From Paractinoplanes abujensis (lineage in GTDB: Bacteria; Actinomycetota; Actinomycetes; Mycobacteriales; Micromonosporaceae), in NCBI RefSeq assembly GCF_014204895.1, contig NZ_JACHMF010000001.1, forward strand, positions 7,502,001 through 7,566,000: 64,000 bases of DNA. The letters are read 5' to 3'. The notes under the pieces are model-generated. The model was given only the letters and a program-made list of their open reading frames with translations, was not told the origin of the DNA and made no database searches. Made by a program: the position numbers and the translations under genes. The number at the start of each line of letters is the position of its first letter. Position 1 is the first letter of the stretch. Below, one piece after another: positions 46,116 to 54,700 of the stretch.

Positions 46116-46564
46116 CAGACGTCTCCCTCGCTGCTCGTCGTGGGGTAGGTGGCGGTCGTGGCCTCGGGGATGCCGACCTTGTCGAACGCCTTGTTCACGT
46201 CGGCGACTTGCGCGTGGGAGAAGGCGTCGGAGCCGCGATACTGCTTGCTGATGTCGGCGGCGGCCGATGCGAAGCCCTGGGTGCCGTTCGCGTAGTTGTA
46301 AACGTTCTGATGGGTAACGTCCTGTGCCTGGTTGTGCGCGGTCAGGAAGGACGTGAGCTCGACGAAGCCGGCCGGCGGGTCGGGCAGTGGGACGCCCATG
46401 GACTCCGAGACGTTGGCCATGTGCGGCGCGTAGCTGTCCGTCACGTTCGCGGCTAGTTTGGCGGCGAACTGTTCCATGGCTTGGATGTCGGCTTCGATCG
46501 AGCCGAAGTCTGTGGTGCCGTAGTCACGCAGCCAAGCAGGACCGCGGTCCTCCTCCGGAATCAT
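46115..46564 (-). CDS. Small helical ESX-like protein
   Basis: A 149-residue predominantly helical protein without signal peptide. FGSIEADIQAMEQFAAKLAANV and a second helix VELTSFLTAHNQAQDVTHQNV flank a proline turn (MGVPLPDPPAG), compatible with a helical-hairpin secretion partner, although no WXG motif is present at the turn. GGGGGAGG 7 bases before the ATG is a strong ribosome-binding site and fixes the start. First gene of the cassette with the substrate-like protein and mycosin, both translationally coupled to it. Confidence 0.55.
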   Translation of the reverse strand: MIPEEDRGPAWLRDYGTTDFGSIEADIQAMEQFAAKLAANVTDSYAPHMANVSESMGVPLPDPPAGFVELTSFLTAHNQAQDVTHQNVYNYANGTQGFASAAADISKQYRGSDAFSHAQVADVNKAFDKVGIPEATTATYPTTSSEGDV

Positions 46565-46696
46565 CTGCGTCCTCCCCCGAAAACCGAACACGCGAACCGA
46601 TCACGCGAAAACCGAACACAAGTACGCGAAGCGTCTGTGAGAGTAGTCGGTCACTGCCAGCGGTGGGGGACCCTGTGGACAGTGATGGGCGATGAT

Positions 46697-46894
46697 CTAG
46701 CGAGGTAGGGCCGAGGTTCGCCAGGAGCGCGGGGCCGTCGACGGGCGTGCGGAGCGGGCCCAGGTGGACGGGGGCGGCGCGGGCGTGACCGCATCAAGTT
46801 TGCTGGATGCGGCGGCCAGGATCGTGACCAGGGCGGCCAGCTCCTCGTCGGCCGGTTTGCCGCGCACGACGCTGACCAGGGGTTCCGTATCCAT
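46697..46894 (-). CDS. accE: Acyl-CoA carboxylase epsilon subunit
   Basis: A 65-residue protein: VVRGKPADEELAALVTIL at the N-terminus, a proline-rich middle, and the ending WRTSALPR. This is the pattern of the small AccE subunit that stabilises the AccA-AccD holoenzyme in actinobacteria. Normally it directly follows accD; here the accD gene starts 7.7 kb away, with a giant kinase gene and four others in between. ATG 46894 has a leaderless-type promoter. Confidence 0.8.
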   Translation of the reverse strand: MDTEPLVSVVRGKPADEELAALVTILAAASSKLDAVTPAPPPSTWARSARPSTAPRSWRTSALPR

Positions 46895-46900
46895 TGACCG

Positions 46901-46906
46901 AGCGTA
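46901..46906 (-). promoter_or_regulatory. -10 box of accE, predicted leaderless
   Basis: TACGCT on the - strand, 6 bases before the accE ATG. An independent promoter is expected because accE has been separated from accD. Confidence 0.5.
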
Positions 46907-46982
46907 CGACGGAGTGGGGTGTAACCGGTGACACGCATCCCACACTCGGCTGATCGATTCGCTGTCGCTCGACATGACCGGG

Positions 46983-46988
46983 TATTTT
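46983..46988 (+). promoter_or_regulatory. -10 box of the giant kinase gene, predicted leaderless
   Basis: TATTTT followed by 7 bases and ATG 46996; the in-frame GTG at 46993 would be only 4 bases away. This favours the ATG. Confidence 0.45.
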
Positions 46989-46995
46989 CTCCGTG

Positions 46996-49900
46996 ATGTC
47001 TTCCTCTCCCCCGCTCGTAGTCGCTGACCGTTACCGGCTTGTCGCGCCGCTCGGTCAGGGCGGGATGGGTCGTGTCTGGCGGGCGACCGATGTCGTCCTG
47101 CACCGTGAGGTCGCCATCAAGGAACTGGTGCCTCCGCCCGGGCTGACCCCTGGTGAGCGGCAGGAGATGCGTGAGCGGTCGCTGCGGGAGGCGCGCGCGA
47201 TCGCCCGGCTCAACAACATCAACGTGGTTCGCGTGTTCGACGTGCTGCGCACCGACGCCGACCCGTGGATCGTCATGGAGTACGTGCCGTCCCGCTCGTT
47301 GCAGGACACGCTGGCCGCGGACGGTCCGTTCAGTCCCGTACGGTCGGCGGAGATCGGCCTCGGCGTGCTCAACGCGTTGCGCGCCGCCCACCGCGCCGGT
47401 GTCGTGCACCGCGACGTCAAGCCGGGCAATGTGCTGATCGGCGCGGACGGGCGCGTCGTGCTCACCGACTTCGGCCTGGCCACTGTGCCGGGCGACCCCA
47501 ACGTCACGCGTACGGGTCTGGTGCTCGGTTCCCCGGCCTACATCGCGCCCGAGCGGGCTCGCGACGGTTCCGCCGGGCCCGCGGCCGACCTGTGGTCGCT
47601 CGGCGCCACGCTGTACGCCGCGGTCGAGGGGTCGTCGCCGTTCGCCCGCCCCTCCGCGATCGCCACCCTGGCCGCGCTGGCCACCGAGAACCCGCCGCCC
47701 GCGCGTAACGCCGGCCCGCTGAAGCCGGTGCTCAACGGTCTGCTCCGCAAGGACCCGACGCATCGCATCAACGCCGAGGAGGCCGAGCGTCTGCTGCTCC
47801 GCGCGGCCGGCCGCCGGTCCAAGTTGAGCTTCCCGATGAGCCCGACGATGCGCCGCCCCGGCGTGGGTCGTGACCGTTCGGCGCTGACCGGGGGCACTTC
47901 CGCGACTCCGGTTGTGCCCGGTCCGCGGCCGCCGGTCGCCCGGCCGTCGATTCCGCCGGGTCAGCCTCCGATCACTCCGGGTCGCCCGGGGGCCGGCGAG
48001 GGGCCGCCGCCGATCTTCGCGCCGGGCAAGGCCCCGGTCGGCCGCTCCACGCCCGAGCCACCTGTCCGAGGCCGTACGCCCGAGCCACCTGTCCGAGGCC
48101 GTACGCCCGAGCCACCTGTCCGGGGCCGTACGCCCGAGCCCTCCGCCCGGGGCCGTACGCCCGAGCCGCCCGTTCGCGGCCGTACGCCCGAGCCGCCCGC
48201 CCGGGGCCGCGCGCCCGAGCCGCCCGTTCATGGCCGCACCACCGAGCCCCCGGCCCGTCGCCGGCCCGCGGCGGAGACGCCCACGCGCGTCGACGGCCCC
48301 AAGGTCGACGCCCCGCGCCTGGACGCCACGCGCGTGGACGGCCCGCAGATCGACGCCACTCGGGTCGACGGCTCGCGAATTGATGCCACTCGGGTCGACG
48401 GCCCGCGGATTGATGCGACTCGGGTCGACGGCTCGCGGATTGATGCCACCCGGGTCGACGGTCCACCGGTGCAGGACGACCGCACTACCGTTGTCGGTCC
48501 GCCCGGTTCCGCGGTGGGCGGCGGCCTTTCCCGTACGTCGAGGGGCGCGCAGGCCGGATTCACGGCGGCCGACGTCGCCGCGAACCGCCGGAGGAAGGCC
48601 GCCCCCGAGCACGAGCGGTCCCTGGCCGACGCGACGGCCCTGCTGCCGCGGGTCGGGGCGGACGGGCTGCCCAAGGAAAGCAAGCACGACAAGCCCGGGG
48701 CCGACCCGACGACTCGGATCGCGTTGCCGGCCAAGCCGCCGTCCGAGTCGACGCCGAAGCCGCCCGCAGCCAAGGCCGCGCCGCCCGTCCCGGCCGGTGA
48801 CACCGCCGACAAGACAACGAAGATCTCGGAGCCGGTCGACCGGACCACCAGGATCACGGAACCGCCGCAGAAGCCGTCCCCTGCTCAGGCGAAGCCGGTC
48901 GTTCCGGAGGCGACCCAGGTCGTGAGCCCGGCTCAGACGAGGCCCGCGCCGCAGGACGCGACGCAGGTGGTGAGCCCGGCCAAGCTGACACCCGCCAGGG
49001 ACAAGCCGGTCGAAAGTGATTCGGCCAAGTCCACGGCGGCCAAGTCCACGCCGGCCAAGTCGGTGCCGGCCAAGTCCGCGCCGGTCGACTCCACGCCGGT
49101 CAAGTCGACGGCGGCCCAGGGCGATTCGGTCAAGCCGACGCTGATCGGGACGACCGCGGCCGGAGGCGAGTCGGCCAAGCCGACGCCGGCCGAGGCCGAG
49201 CCGGTTGAGAGTGCCTCCGCGAAGTCGAAACCGTCCGGAACGCCGTCGACGGGGGACGCATCGGCCAAGACGGCGCAGGCTGAGAGTGCGCCGGCCGGCG
49301 TTACCTCGGTCGAAGACGAGTCCGCGTCGGCCGCGAGCGAGCCGGCCGATTCCGCGCCCACCGCAGACGCGTCGACCAGCGACCAGCCGAGCAAGGACGA
49401 GTCCGCTCGGTCCGCGACGACGACGCCCGAGGGTGACGCGCGGGCCGACAGCACGCCGGTCGACGGTGAGCCGGCCAAGCCTGCGTCCGCCCGGTCGGCG
49501 GTGGCCGGAGACGCGTCGACCGGAAGCACAGTTGTCGCGGGTGAGACTGCGTCCGCCGATCCGACGCTTGACGGGGACACGTCGGCCGACAGCACGCCGG
49601 TCGATGGTGAGCCGGCCCAGTCCGCGTCCGCAAAGACCACGTCGGTCGGGGACGGGTCGGCAAACGCCGAGGACGCACCGTCCGACAACCCGCCGAGCGA
49701 GGGCGAGCCGGCTGAGCCTGTGCCCGCCGAGACCACGTCGGCCAAGGCGGCGACGACCACGTCGGTCAAGCCGTCGGCGACCACGTCGGTCAAGCCGTCG
49801 GCGACCACGTCGGTCAAGCCGTCGACGACTACGCCGCCCCAGGAGTCGACGACCACGCGGGTCAAGCCGGCGACGACTACGCCGCTCCAGGCGTCGACGA

Positions 49901-51141
49901 TCACGCCGGTCACGGCCGCAGCGACCACGCCGGTCACGGCCGCAACGACCACGCCAGCCGAAGCCGCCGCGACCACGCCGGCCAAAGCTGCGCCAACCGG
50001 GGACAAACCGGCCAAGTCCAAGTCGGCCAAGTCCAAGCCGGCCAAGACCACGCCCGCCAAGACCGAGCCCACGAAGCGGCCGGGCAGCGCGGAAAGTGCC
50101 GCCGCAGCCGTACCCGCTGAGGCGACGGACGAGGCCACGCCCGCGAAGAGCGACGCCACGCCCGGCATCCTCGCGGAGGGCGAGGACAAGGACGAGAAGG
50201 CCGCGCCCCAAGACGCGAAGGCGGCCGGCCGGGCCGAGGCGGAAACCACCAAGAAGGCCGCGGCGGATGTGGACGCCACGACCACCCTCGCGGCCGCCGC
50301 CCTGGCCGACCGGACCACCAAGATCGCTGACCCGGCGCCCACGGGAGAGGCCGAGGACGACGTCCTGACGCCGGTCCCCGCCTTCAGCCGCCCGAGCCGC
50401 CCGGCCTGGGCCCCCATGCCGCACGGCCCCACGCCCGGCATCACGGTTTTCGGCACCCGGCTCACGTACGGCCAGGCCGCCATCGGCGGCGGTGTCATTC
50501 TGCTGGTCATCGTGCTGGTGGCGGTCCTGATCGGCCAGTCCTTCGGTGACGACGGCGGCGACCGGGGCCAGACCGGCGCGGCCCCGCCGCCCAGCGCGGC
50601 CGCAGCCGGTGGTGGCAGCACGGCGAGCCCGTCGGCCGCGGCCACAACGAAGGCCCCTGCGACGACACCCGCGTCAGCGCCCGCGACGACGCCCGCACTG
50701 AGTCTGCCGTCGACGTGGGAGATGCACTCGGACAGCACCGGCTTCAAGATCCCGCTGCCCAAGAGCGCCCGCATCTCGCGGTCGGACAGCGAGATCAGCG
50801 TCCGCTGGAGCAACCGTTATCTGCTGATCGACCAGACCAGTAAGCCCAAGGGCGACGCCCTCAAGGACTATCAGGAGCAGGAGCGGACCCGGGTCGGCTC
50901 GTCCTACCGGAGCTACGAGAAGGTCAAGATGGTCGAGGTGAAGGATTACTTCAAGCAGACCGTCGACTGGGAGTTCTTCTACACCACGACCTCGGGCAAC
51001 CGGCAGCACGCGGTGAAGCGCAACATCATCGTCAGCGACAAGCAGGCGTACTCGATCTCTTGGTATGTCTCGCCCGAGGACTGGAAGTCCTCACTGGCCG
51101 ATTTGAACCTGATCTACGAGGGTTTTCAGCCCAAGAAGTGA
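46996..51141 (+). CDS. Very large membrane Ser/Thr protein kinase with repetitive linker
   Basis: A Hanks-type kinase of 1381 residues. Kinase domain at about 10-275: GQGGMGRVW, VAIKELV, HRDVKPGNVLI, DFGLATV, APERARD. Then about 880 residues of low complexity with successive repeat classes: PEPPVRGRT-like units (about 353-419), DATRVDGP-like decamers (434-492), and KPTPAKS/TTPVTA-type Ser-Thr-Pro-Ala runs to about 1100. One transmembrane helix (about 1161-1184) precedes a 145-residue extracytoplasmic domain beginning TWEMHSDSTGF. The abundant Thr/Ser in the linker are potential phosphorylation sites. The kinase domain resembles that of the 27.2-29.1 kb kinase. Signal and targets unknown. Confidence 0.88.
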   Translation: MSSSPPLVVADRYRLVAPLGQGGMGRVWRATDVVLHREVAIKELVPPPGLTPGERQEMRERSLREARAIARLNNINVVRVFDVLRTDADPWIVMEYVPSRSLQDTLAADGPFSPVRSAEIGLGVLNALRAAHRAGVVHRDVKPGNVLIGADGRVVLTDFGLATVPGDPNVTRTGLVLGSPAYIAPERARDGSAGPAADLWSLGATLYAAVEGSSPFARPSAIATLAALATENPPPARNAGPLKPVLNGLLRKDPTHRINAEEAERLLLRAAGRRSKLSFPMSPTMRRPGVGRDRSALTGGTSATPVVPGPRPPVARPSIPPGQPPITPGRPGAGEGPPPIFAPGKAPVGRSTPEPPVRGRTPEPPVRGRTPEPPVRGRTPEPSARGRTPEPPVRGRTPEPPARGRAPEPPVHGRTTEPPARRRPAAETPTRVDGPKVDAPRLDATRVDGPQIDATRVDGSRIDATRVDGPRIDATRVDGSRIDATRVDGPPVQDDRTTVVGPPGSAVGGGLSRTSRGAQAGFTAADVAANRRRKAAPEHERSLADATALLPRVGADGLPKESKHDKPGADPTTRIALPAKPPSESTPKPPAAKAAPPVPAGDTADKTTKISEPVDRTTRITEPPQKPSPAQAKPVVPEATQVVSPAQTRPAPQDATQVVSPAKLTPARDKPVESDSAKSTAAKSTPAKSVPAKSAPVDSTPVKSTAAQGDSVKPTLIGTTAAGGESAKPTPAEAEPVESASAKSKPSGTPSTGDASAKTAQAESAPAGVTSVEDESASAASEPADSAPTADASTSDQPSKDESARSATTTPEGDARADSTPVDGEPAKPASARSAVAGDASTGSTVVAGETASADPTLDGDTSADSTPVDGEPAQSASAKTTSVGDGSANAEDAPSDNPPSEGEPAEPVPAETTSAKAATTTSVKPSATTSVKPSATTSVKPSTTTPPQESTTTRVKPATTTPLQASTITPVTAAATTPVTAATTTPAEAAATTPAKAAPTGDKPAKSKSAKSKPAKTTPAKTEPTKRPGSAESAAAAVPAEATDEATPAKSDATPGILAEGEDKDEKAAPQDAKAAGRAEAETTKKAAADVDATTTLAAAALADRTTKIADPAPTGEAEDDVLTPVPAFSRPSRPAWAPMPHGPTPGITVFGTRLTYGQAAIGGGVILLVIVLVAVLIGQSFGDDGGDRGQTGAAPPPSAAAAGGGSTASPSAAATTKAPATTPASAPATTPALSLPSTWEMHSDSTGFKIPLPKSARISRSDSEISVRWSNRYLLIDQTSKPKGDALKDYQEQERTRVGSSYRSYEKVKMVEVKDYFKQTVDWEFFYTTTSGNRQHAVKRNIIVSDKQAYSISWYVSPEDWKSSLADLNLIYEGFQPKK

Positions 51142-51150
51142 CTCCGGGGA

Positions 51151-51189
51151 GTGACAACGGAGATGAATGGGTAATTCATCTTGTGTCAC
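51151..51189 (+). terminator. Hairpin after the giant kinase gene
   Basis: AGATGAAT and ATTCATCT (51161-51168, 51174-51181) form an 8-bp AT-rich stem; GTGACA and TGTCAC (51151-51156, 51184-51189) can pair outside it. Its position just after the kinase stop suggests termination, but the low GC and the nearby gene start also allow an operator. Confidence 0.4.
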
Positions 51190-51204
51190 GGACGGAGGTG
51201 CGAC

Positions 51205-51417
51205 ATGAACTGCCGACGCTACGGCAGTAAGCCGACACTGGTTCTCTGGTTGCTGGTGGCCCTGGCTGACCTGGTCTTTCTGACTGTTGCGGCGGGCGCG
51301 CTGGTGATGATTTCGATCGTTGCCGTGCTGGCGGTGGCCGCCGGGGGTGTGTTCGCCACCCGTCTGCTGGCCAAGCCCGCGGAGGCTGTCGAGCCGGTGG
51401 CGCGCCGGAGGGCATAG
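51205..51417 (+). CDS. Small membrane protein of unknown function
   Basis: A 70-residue protein with two predicted transmembrane helices (about 12-30 and 33-56, VLWLLVALADLVFL and LVMISIVAVLAVAAGG) and a basic C-terminus RRRA. GGAGGTG 5 bases before the ATG marks the start; the frame is open 8 codons further. It lies between the kinase and the HEGGH membrane proteins on the same strand. Not recognised. Confidence 0.6.
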   Translation: MNCRRYGSKPTLVLWLLVALADLVFLTVAAGALVMISIVAVLAVAAGGVFATRLLAKPAEAVEPVARRRA

Positions 51418-51441
51418 CCGGATCGGATACAGTTCCGCGCT

Positions 51442-52170
51442 GTGATCGACGGTGTGACTGACTTCTGGGACAAGCTGCTCGGCGCGCAGCCGGATCCGCC
51501 CGGTCTGCTGGTGCTGCTCACCGCTCTGGCCGGTTTTCTGGCAGTGTCGTTCCGGCCGGTCTGGCGGGTGGCCCGCAACGCCGTCACGATCGCCCACGAG
51601 GGTGGTCATGCCCTGTTCGCACTGTTGACCGGTCGTCGCCTGCGCGGCATCCGGCTGGAGTTCGACACGTCCGGCCTCACGTTGTCGTCGGGCCGACCGA
51701 CCGGGCCGGGCATGATGCTCACCTTGCTGGGCGGCTACATCGCCCCGTCGCTGGTCGGTGTGCTCGGCGCCTGGCTGCTCGGCGGCAACCGGATCACGCT
51801 GCTGCTCTGGCTGGCCGTCGCGTTGCTGCTGCTCATGCTGATCAACATTCGGAACCTGTTCGGCGTCTTGTCGCTGGTCATCACGGGGGCGATCGTCTTC
51901 GCCGTTTCCTGGTGGGCTTCCGACGAGGTGCAGGCCGCTTTCGCGTACGCGGGGGTCTGGTTCCTGCTGTTCGGCGGTGTGCGCCCGGTTTTCGAGCTGC
52001 AGGCTCTGCGCCGCCGGGGCCGGATGCCGGAGTCCGACGCCGACCAGCTGGCTCACATCACGCACGTGCCGGCCCTGTTCTGGGTCGGCTTCTTCCTGAT
52101 CGTCAATCTGGTCGCCGTCGCGGCCGGCGCCTTCCTGCTGGCCGGCCAGTGGCTGCCGGACACCGTCTGA
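51442..52170 (+). CDS. M50B-like membrane metallopeptidase (HEGGH), copy 1
   Basis: A 242-residue membrane protein with about six to seven transmembrane helices. TIAHEGGHALFALLTGR near residue 50 is an HExxH zinc motif, placed in a membrane segment as in site-2 proteases of the M50B type. A second conserved element, RNLFGVLSLVITG near residue 137, recurs in the next gene. An NPDG-like third-ligand motif is not obvious, so proteolytic activity is unproven. GTG start; TACAGT ends 8 bases before it. Paralogous to the following gene. Confidence 0.7.
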   Translation: MIDGVTDFWDKLLGAQPDPPGLLVLLTALAGFLAVSFRPVWRVARNAVTIAHEGGHALFALLTGRRLRGIRLEFDTSGLTLSSGRPTGPGMMLTLLGGYIAPSLVGVLGAWLLGGNRITLLLWLAVALLLLMLINIRNLFGVLSLVITGAIVFAVSWWASDEVQAAFAYAGVWFLLFGGVRPVFELQALRRRGRMPESDADQLAHITHVPALFWVGFFLIVNLVAVAAGAFLLAGQWLPDTV

Positions 52171-52264
52171 GCCGGCCTCCGACACGACCGACCTGGGCCC
52201 CGGACACGGTTCGAGCCGGACCGAGTCGTCTCAACGGTCGATAGGGCGGATGCGGCGGCCGAAC

Positions 52265-52270
52265 TAGCTT
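52265..52270 (+). promoter_or_regulatory. -10 box of the second HEGGH gene, predicted leaderless
   Basis: TAGCTT followed by 7 bases and the ATG, without a Shine-Dalgarno sequence. Confidence 0.45.
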
Positions 52271-52277
52271 CCGGAAC

Positions 52278-52934
52278 ATGGCTGGTCAGGGCTTGGCGTG
52301 GACGACGGCGATCGTGGCATTCGTGGCGGCCGTGCCGATGTGGAAGGCCACCACGCACGCCATCACCATCGCGCACGAGGGTGGTCACGCTCTGTTCGGC
52401 GTCCTGTTCGGCCGGGCGATCAAGCGCGTCACGGTCGAGGGCGGAGGCGGCGGTTCGACCGGGTTCGGCAAGGGTGGCGGTTGGTTCGCGATCCTCTTCT
52501 CGTTCCTCGGCGGTTATCTGGGCCCGTCACTGTTCGGCCTGGCCGGCGCGTGGATGCTGGTGCACGACGTCTCGCCGCGCGCGGTCCTGCTCATGTCGCT
52601 CGTGCTGGTCGCCATCCTGCTGCTCATGGTCCGCAACTTCTTCGGGCTGATCGCCGTGCCGCTCACCGGGGCCGCGTTGTGGGCCGTGGCCATGCGTGGC
52701 ACGCCGGAGCATCAGCTCGTGTTCGCGTACATCTGGGTCTGGTTTCTGCTGATGGGTGGTGTGCGGCAGATCCCCGAGCTGTATCGCGCCTGGACGACCG
52801 GCGCCGAGGCCGACACCGGGGTGCTCAGCACGCACACCGGTCTGTCCAGCGCGTTCTTCGTGGCGTTGTTCTGGCTCGGCTCGATGGCCGCCCTGCTCTA
52901 CGGAGGCGTGCTGCTGCTGCGCAACCCGATCTGA
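52278..52934 (+). CDS. M50B-like membrane metallopeptidase (HEGGH), copy 2
   Basis: A 218-residue paralogue of the preceding protein. It shares TIAHEGGHALFGVLFGR near residue 30, a glycine-rich loop, LLGGYxxPSLxG-like FLGGYLGPSLFGL, RNFFGLIAVPLTGAA and VWFLLMGGVRQIPEL with the first copy. The N-terminus is shorter by about 20 residues. The stop codon lies within a 27-base sequence that is perfectly repeated directly after the gene. Predicted leaderless and thus independently transcribed. Confidence 0.7.
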   Translation: MAGQGLAWTTAIVAFVAAVPMWKATTHAITIAHEGGHALFGVLFGRAIKRVTVEGGGGGSTGFGKGGGWFAILFSFLGGYLGPSLFGLAGAWMLVHDVSPRAVLLMSLVLVAILLLMVRNFFGLIAVPLTGAALWAVAMRGTPEHQLVFAYIWVWFLLMGGVRQIPELYRAWTTGAEADTGVLSTHTGLSSAFFVALFWLGSMAALLYGGVLLLRNPI

Positions 52935-52982
52935 GGCCGGTCGAAGCGAAACGCACAACCCGATCTGAGGCCGGTCGAAGCG
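52922..52982 (+). repeat. 27-base direct repeat at a gene end
   Basis: CAACCCGATCTGAGGCCGGT and the following 7 bases occur at 52922-52948 and again at 52956-52982 (34-base period). The first copy contains the stop of the HEGGH protein. This looks like a recent tandem duplication or slippage in the interval between two converging genes. Confidence 0.8.
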
Positions 52983-52993
52983 GGGGGCGGGGA

Positions 52994-54583
52994 TCAGAGC
53001 GGAATGTTGCCGTGCTTCTTGGGCGGAAGCGTCTCCCGTTTGGTGCGCAGCGTCCGCAACGCCCGGGTGATCTGAGCCCGGGTTTCCGACGGCCGGATGA
53101 CCGCGTCCACGTAACCCCGTTCGGCCGCGATGTACGGGTTGGCCAGCGTGTCCTCGTATTCCTGGATCAGCTCGGCCCGCCGCGCCGCCGGGTCGTCGGC
53201 CGCGGCCAGGTCACCGCGGTAGAGGATGTTGACCGCGCCTTGGGCCCCCATCACCGCGATCTGGGCTGTGGGCCAGGCGAAGTTGAGGTCGGCGCCGAGG
53301 TGCTTGGAGCCCATCACGTCGTAGGCCCCGCCGTACGCCTTGCGCGTGATCACCGTGACCTTGGGCACCGTGGCCTCGGCGTACGCGTAGATGAGCTTGG
53401 CTCCCCGCCGGATGATGCCCTCCCATTCCTGCGAGGTGCCCGGCAGGAATCCCGGCACGTCGACGAAGGTCACCACGGGAATGTTGAAGGCGTCGCACGT
53501 ACGGACGAAGCGGGCTGCCTTCTCGGAGGCTGCGATGTCGAGTGTGCCCGCGAAGTGCATGGGCTGGTTGGCCACCACACCGACCGGGCGCCCTTCGACC
53601 CGGCCGAACCCGACCACGATGTTCTGCGCGTAGAGCGGCTGCACTTCGAGGAAGTCGTCCACCACCGTCTCGACGACCTTCTTGATGTCGTACGGCTGAT
53701 TGGCCGAATCCGGGATCAGGGTGTCGAGGGCCCGGTCGTCATCCGTGAGCGACGAGGGGGAGGAATCGTCGAAGATCGTGGGGTCGTCCAGGTTGTTGGA
53801 CGGCAGGTAGGACAGCAGCGCGCGCACGTAGTCGATCGCGTCGTCCTCGTCGGACGCCAGGTAGTGCGCGTTTCCGCTGCGTGTGTTGTGCGTGCGGGCG
53901 CCGCCCAGTTCCTCCATGCCGACCTCTTCGCCGGTGACCGTCTTGATCACGTCGGGGCCGGTGATGAACATGTGCGACGTCTGGTCGACCATCACGGTGA
54001 AGTCGGTGATCGCGGGGGAGTAGACCGCGCCGCCCGCGCACGGGCCCATGATCAGCGAGATCTGCGGGATGACGCCGCTGGCCCGCACGTTGCGGAAGAA
54101 GATGTCGGCGTAGAGGCCGAGTGCGACCACGCCTTCTTGGATGCGCGCGCCGCCGGAGTCGTTGATCCCGATGATCGGGCAGCCGATCTTCATGGCCAGG
54201 TCGAGCACCTTGACGATTTTTTCGCCGAAGACCTCGCCCAGCGAGCCGCCGAAGATCGTGAAGTCTTGGGAGAAGACGCAGACCTGCCGGCCGTCGACTG
54301 TGCCGTAGCCGGTGACCACCCCGTCCCCGTACGGGCGGTTCTTGTCCAGGCCGAAGTTGGTCGAGCGGTGCCGGGCCAGCTCGTCGAGCTCGACGAACGA
54401 GCCTTCGTCGAGCAGCATCTCGATCCGCTCGCGGGCTGTCTTCTTGCCGCGGGCGTGTTGCTTCTCGACCGCGCGGGCGGATCCCGCGTGCACCGCCTCA
54501 CTCGTGCGTCTTTCGAGGTCAGCGAGCTTGCCGGCGGTGGTGTGGATGTCGGCCACGACGTCGTCGTCCTGGTGGGTGGTCAC
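52994..54583 (-). CDS. accD: Acyl-CoA carboxylase beta subunit (carboxyltransferase)
   Basis: A 529-residue carboxyltransferase of the AccD5/PccB type, transferring carboxyl from biotin to propionyl-CoA and probably acetyl-CoA. Both crotonase-like halves are complete: [30 protein letters not shown], the oxyanion [12 protein letters not shown] in the N-half, and [10 protein letters not shown] with [16 protein letters not shown] in the C-half. Length is standard. GAGGA 7-8 bases before GTG 54583 supports the start. It pairs with AccA (38.8-40.6 kb) and AccE (46.7 kb) and is divergent from the gene before birA. Confidence 0.94.
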   Translation of the reverse strand: MTTHQDDDVVADIHTTAGKLADLERRTSEAVHAGSARAVEKQHARGKKTARERIEMLLDEGSFVELDELARHRSTNFGLDKNRPYGDGVVTGYGTVDGRQVCVFSQDFTIFGGSLGEVFGEKIVKVLDLAMKIGCPIIGINDSGGARIQEGVVALGLYADIFFRNVRASGVIPQISLIMGPCAGGAVYSPAITDFTVMVDQTSHMFITGPDVIKTVTGEEVGMEELGGARTHNTRSGNAHYLASDEDDAIDYVRALLSYLPSNNLDDPTIFDDSSPSSLTDDDRALDTLIPDSANQPYDIKKVVETVVDDFLEVQPLYAQNIVVGFGRVEGRPVGVVANQPMHFAGTLDIAASEKAARFVRTCDAFNIPVVTFVDVPGFLPGTSQEWEGIIRRGAKLIYAYAEATVPKVTVITRKAYGGAYDVMGSKHLGADLNFAWPTAQIAVMGAQGAVNILYRGDLAAADDPAARRAELIQEYEDTLANPYIAAERGYVDAVIRPSETRAQITRALRTLRTKRETLPPKKHGNIPL

Positions 54584-54700
54584 GCTCGTTCCTCACGCTT
54601 CCCGAGGGTCTACTCGTCAGTAAATGATCGTAGTGCGCTACCAGAGGTCGTGGCGGGCCGTGCGCGTTTCGCACGCAATGCCCCATTCGTTACCTGTGTC

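Noticed and set aside
43543..46564. Complete type VII secretion locus
   Set aside because: Only a mycosin and two candidate substrates are present; no EccB, EccC, EccD or EccE and no clear WXG100 pair.
48050..48470. Regular short repeats considered as a CRISPR array
   Set aside because: Repeats are in-frame with the kinase coding sequence, differ in length and have no unique spacers; they encode peptide repeats.
46651..50424. A 1257-codon open frame antisense to the giant kinase
   Set aside because: The translation is Arg/Gly/Leu repeats mirrored from the kinase linker; it is a by-product of GC-rich codon use and contains no domain.
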